From assembly GCF_008807375.1 (NCBI RefSeq), contig NZ_CP043311.1, positions 3,886,001 through 3,950,000 on the forward strand: DNA of 64,000 nucleotides. Direction: 5' to 3'. The position numbers and the translations under genes were made by a program. Shown one piece after another: positions 62,906 through 64,000 of the stretch. Every line of letters starts with the position of its first letter. Position 1 is the first letter of the stretch. Source of the stretch: Pseudomonas lalkuanensis. GTDB taxonomy: Bacteria > Pseudomonadota > Gammaproteobacteria > Pseudomonadales > Pseudomonadaceae. The notes under the pieces were generated by a model. The model did not search any database, was not told where the DNA came from, and saw only the letters and a list, made by a program, of their open reading frames with translations.

Positions 62906-64000
62906 TGACCGTGATCCAATCCCAACTCGATGCCCAGGGCGACGACTTCGCGAAGAACCGCGAAGCCATGCTCAGCGCCATCGCGAGTTTCCGCGAGGTG
63001 GAGCAGAAGGTGCTGGACAAGGCCGCCGAAGCCCGGCCGAAGTTCGAAAAGCGCGGCCAGCTGCTGCCCCGCGAGCGTCTGAACCTGCTGCTGGACCCGG
63101 GCAGCCCCTTCCTCGAACTCTGCTCCCTGGCCGGCTACAAGCTGCACGACGACAAGGACGGCACCCAGGCAGGCGGCGGCATCATCGCCGGCATCGGCTA
63201 CATCTCAGGCATTCGTTGCCTGATCAGCGCCAGCAACAGTGCGATCAAGGGCGGCACCATTTCCCCCACCGGGCTGAAGAAGACCCTGCGCCTGCAGCAG
63301 ATCGCCATGGAGAACAAGCTACCGCTGGTGGCCCTCACCGAAAGCGGTGGCGCCAACCTCAACTACGCGGCGGAAATCTTCGTCGAGGGCGCGCGCGGCT
63401 TCGCCAACCAGGCACGGATTTCCGCCATGGGCATCCCCCAGGTCACTGTGGTGCATGGTTCGAGCACCGCCGGCGGCGCCTACCAGCCCGGGCTGTCGGA
63501 CTACGTGATCGTGGTGCGCGGCAAGGCCAGGATGTTCCTCGCGGGCCCACCCCTGCTGAAGGCCGCTACCGGTGAAGTGGCCACCGATGAAGAACTGGGC
63601 GGCGCCGAAATGCATGCCCAGGTGGCCGGCACCGCCGAGTATCTGGCGGAGAACGATGCCGACGGCCTGCGCCTGGCCCGCGAGATCCTCGCGATGCTGC
63701 CCTGGAACGCCCAGCTGCCGCCCCAACGCAAGGGCGGATGGCGCGAGCCTCTGTACAGCTCCGAAGAGTTGCTCGGAGTGGTGCCGGCCGATCCGAAGAA
63801 GCCCTACGACGTACGCGAAATCATCGCCCGCATCGCCGACGGTTCGGAGTTCCTCGACTTCAAGAACGAGTTCGACAGCCAGACCGTCTGCGGTCACCTG
63901 CGCATAGAAGGGCGCCCCTGCGGCCTGATCGGCAACAACGGCCCCATCACGCCCCAGGGCGCGGCCAAGGCGGCGCAATTCATCCAGCTCTGCGAACAGG
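62905..64000 (+). CDS. atuC: AtuC, geranyl-CoA carboxylase beta subunit (partial)
   Basis: The first 365 codons are present and the gene runs off the window. It is a biotin-dependent carboxyltransferase: GQLLPRERLNLLLDPGSPFLEL at the N-terminus, GGIIAGIGYISGIRCLISA, and ALTESGGANLNYAAEIF followed by VVHGSSTAGGAYQPGLSDY. The atu context favours geranyl-CoA over methylcrotonyl-CoA; sequence alone does not separate them. The ATG overlaps the atuB TGA by one base. Confidence 0.88.
   Translation, partial: MTVIQSQLDAQGDDFAKNREAMLSAIASFREVEQKVLDKAAEARPKFEKRGQLLPRERLNLLLDPGSPFLELCSLAGYKLHDDKDGTQAGGGIIAGIGYISGIRCLISASNSAIKGGTISPTGLKKTLRLQQIAMENKLPLVALTESGGANLNYAAEIFVEGARGFANQARISAMGIPQVTVVHGSSTAGGAYQPGLSDYVIVVRGKARMFLAGPPLLKAATGEVATDEELGGAEMHAQVAGTAEYLAENDADGLRLAREILAMLPWNAQLPPQRKGGWREPLYSSEELLGVVPADPKKPYDVREIIARIADGSEFLDFKNEFDSQTVCGHLRIEGRPCGLIGNNGPITPQGAAKAAQFIQLCEQ

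Overview
The window is about 64 kb of high-GC, densely packed chromosomal DNA from a gamma-proteobacterium of the genus Pseudomonas in the broad sense. Diagnostic genes are oprF-sigX-cmpX-crfX-cmaX, ppsA/ppsR, and the AcnD/PrpF form of the methylcitrate cycle. Gene order resembles several blocks I recall from P. aeruginosa (nas-cob-oprF-pps, the speE-to-hemerythrin block, and atu), joined differently here. I see no rRNA, tRNA, CRISPR array, prophage or classical insertion sequence. Identification rests on reading the sequence and on remembered family features; no search was run.

Region 1 (1-11.7 kb) is a nitrate-assimilation locus. It holds the end of a NasS-like nitrate sensor, NasT (an ANTAR antiterminator), a PLP decarboxylase, AlaC, an AT-richer patch with an unrecognised membrane protein, a PL7 alginate lyase without signal peptide, a thioesterase, the nitrate transporter NasA, a PP2C-kinase fusion, a NirB-like protein and CobA. 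Two near-identical regulatory modules precede nasA and the nirB-like gene. Each has a sigma-54-type promoter, two hexaloop hairpins with A1/G4 loops, and an intrinsic terminator overlapping the second hairpin, which is what NasT is expected to act on. The nirB gene is broken: it ends in a short NirD-like Rieske segment, and the sirohaem domain, most of nirD and the nitrate reductase gene are absent before cobA.

Region 2 (11.9-21.3 kb) covers envelope and central metabolism: oprF, sigX, cmpX, crfX, cmaX, an rraA homologue, a frameshifted Rieske gene, an alpha/beta hydrolase, and ppsA divergent from its regulator ppsR. Region 3 (21.5-28.4 kb) is the methylcitrate operon for propionate: a GntR regulator, prpB, prpC, acnD and prpF, with no prpD. 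Two 12-bp palindromes flank its likely promoter.

Region 4 (28.6-31.7 kb) is a three-gene set: a retropepsin-like exported protease, a membrane protein with an inactive transglutaminase-like domain, and an ATP-grasp ligase of the RimK type. Region 5 (31.8-47.9 kb) is a housekeeping block: speE, alkA-ogt DNA alkylation repair, methionine salvage (mtnB, mtnD, mtnC) cotranscribed with aroC and a transporter, prmB, an isochorismatase-like protein, an Smr protein, folE, bacteriohemerythrin and a glutathione S-transferase.

Region 6 (47.9-59.3 kb) mixes transport, regulation and redox genes: a MarR/aminotransferase divergent pair with two clear operators, LysE and BenE transporters, an SDR, a CurA-like reductase, pyrF, a ZIP transporter, a LysR/PACE-efflux pair, a CPBP protease and a periplasmic binding protein. 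Region 7 (59.4-64 kb) is the start of the acyclic-terpene (citronellol/geraniol) operon: atuR, atuA, atuB and the beginning of atuC, with two matching palindromes between atuR and atuA. Two related small repeats with terminal inverted repeats abut the stop codons of prpF and the ZIP gene.
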